Assembly (NCBI GenBank): GCA_038214535.1
Contig: JBBQRS010000179.1
Location: 1 to 6,559, forward strand
DNA: 6,559 bases
Source: JBBQRS01 sp038214535
GTDB lineage: Bacteria; Chloroflexota; Anaerolineae; CG2-30-64-16
Reading direction: 5' to 3'
This document shows positions 5,964 through 6,559 of the stretch, in pieces; positions within the stretch are counted from its first letter, which is position 1; each line of letters starts with the position of its first letter. A program made the translations under genes and the position numbers. The notes under the pieces were generated by a model that worked only from the letters and a program-made list of their open reading frames with translations, did not search any database and was not told where the DNA came from.

Positions 5964-6559
5964 GCGTACGCCTCAGGCGCCTGACCGCCGGGGCCGGGCC
6001 AGATCTCGTCCAGCTTCGCCAGGGTCTCGTCAGACAACTCGATCTCCAGGGCGCGCAGGCTGCCCTCGAGCTGCTCCATCGTGCGCGGCCCGATGATGGG
6101 GGCCGTCACCACGGGGTTGTGCAGCAGCCAAGCCAGCGCCACGTCCGCCGGTTCTTCGCCGAGGTCGGCGCACAGCGCTTCATACTGCTCCACCTGCGGG
6201 CGCTTGCTTTCCAGTTCTTTCTCCATGTCTTCGCTCGCGCGACGGCCTTCCGTGGCCTTCTTGAGCACGCCGCCCAGCAGCCCGCCGCCCAGCGGGCTCC
6301 ACGGGATCAGACCAAGACCGTGCGCGGCGCACGAGGGGATCACCTCCAGCTCGATGGTGCGGGCGGCCAGATTGTAGAGGCTCTGCTCGGAGACGAGGCC
6401 CATGAAGTTGCGGGACTTTGCCACACCCTGCGCCTGGGCGATGTTCCACCCGGCGAAGTTGCTGCTGCCGACGTAAAGCACCTTGCCCGCCGTCACCAAC
6501 TGCTCCATGGCCTGCCAGATCTCTTCCCAGGGGGTCGTGCGATCAATGTGATGCATCTG
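5957..6559 (-). CDS. Aldo/keto reductase, C-terminal part (gene continues beyond the right edge)
   Basis: This is the C-terminal 200 residues or so of an NADPH-dependent aldo/keto reductase with a (beta/alpha)8 barrel. The visible part starts QMHHID, matching the family segment that carries the active-site His. It continues through GKVLYVGSSNFAGW, EQSLYNLAARTIE and LGLIPWSPLGGGLLGG, which line the barrel, to PIIGPRTMEQLEGSLRALEIEL, the C-terminal NADP-binding region. The family is usually 300-340 residues, so about 120-130 N-terminal residues, including the catalytic Asp, Tyr and Lys, lie outside the window. The Met near the edge is internal, because the frame stays open to the last base and the family sequence continues upstream. 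It resembles the YghZ/IolS-like branch, which reduces small aldehydes, ketoses or inositol-type compounds, but the substrate cannot be assigned. The stop overlaps the start of the downstream SDR by 7 bases, so the two are probably translationally coupled. Confidence 0.9.
   Translation of the reverse strand, partial: QMHHIDRTTPWEEIWQAMEQLVTAGKVLYVGSSNFAGWNIAQAQGVAKSRNFMGLVSEQSLYNLAARTIELEVIPSCAAHGLGLIPWSPLGGGLLGGVLKKATEGRRASEDMEKELESKRPQVEQYEALCADLGEEPADVALAWLLHNPVVTAPIIGPRTMEQLEGSLRALEIELSDETLAKLDEIWPGPGGQAPEAYAW

Noticed and set aside
6554..6556. ATG at 6556 as the true start of the aldo/keto reductase
   Set aside because: The frame remains open to the window edge and the protein would lack the first half of the barrel. 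The residues around this Met match an internal family segment.
1..6559. CRISPR array, tRNA/rRNA genes, transposase, toxin-antitoxin or defence genes
   Set aside because: There is no regularly spaced repeat and no tRNA-like cloverleaf, and no coding frame matches these families. The only repeats are the two palindromes and the intercistronic hairpin.

Overview
The window is a compact, GC-rich piece of bacterial chromosome holding a carbohydrate-catabolism locus. Six protein genes sit in two convergent groups, with almost no non-coding DNA apart from three structured intergenic segments. The encoded families, the lack of introns, the overlapping GTG starts and the Shine-Dalgarno sites all indicate a bacterium. 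The ABC ATPase wording (for example the FEGEGNLRFSFRVRK stretch) and a palindrome built on GTAGTGACGGCTTTAGCC remind me of Chloroflexota (Anaerolineae-type) genomes. That placement comes from memory and is tentative. No phylogenetic marker is present.

Plus-strand group (129-3818): a Gfo/Idh/MocA-type NAD(P)-dependent oxidoreductase with a four-cysteine insertion, then an NAD-type short-chain dehydrogenase (SDR), then an FGGY-family sugar kinase. The SDR stop and the kinase GTG start overlap by 4 bases. The simplest joint reading is oxidation of a polyol or sugar to a ketose by the dehydrogenases, followed by ATP-dependent phosphorylation by the kinase. The actual sugar cannot be read from the sequence.

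Minus-strand group (6559 down to 3928): the C-terminal part of an aldo/keto reductase (cut by the window edge), an NADP-type SDR overlapping it by 7 bases, and a MalK/UgpC-type ABC transporter ATPase 8 bases further on. The ATPase would power a sugar importer whose permeases and binding protein are not in this window. They may lie beyond the right edge, or the ATPase may serve permeases encoded elsewhere.

Non-coding structure: a near-perfect 66-bp palindrome (27-bp arms with no mismatch) lies between the two convergent groups at 3845-3910. A much decayed element of the same size and layout lies at about 22-87, just upstream of the plus-strand group, so the two copies bracket it. A separate strong hairpin (1433-1470) sits between the first and second plus-strand genes. 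The ATPase also carries an unusual ~41-residue insertion near its N-terminus, flanked by two SGGS copies.

I found no RNA gene, CRISPR array, transposase or toxin/defence system. The locus looks like ordinary accessory sugar metabolism. Its most unusual parts are the paired palindromes, the intercistronic hairpin, the ATPase insertion and the cysteine cluster.
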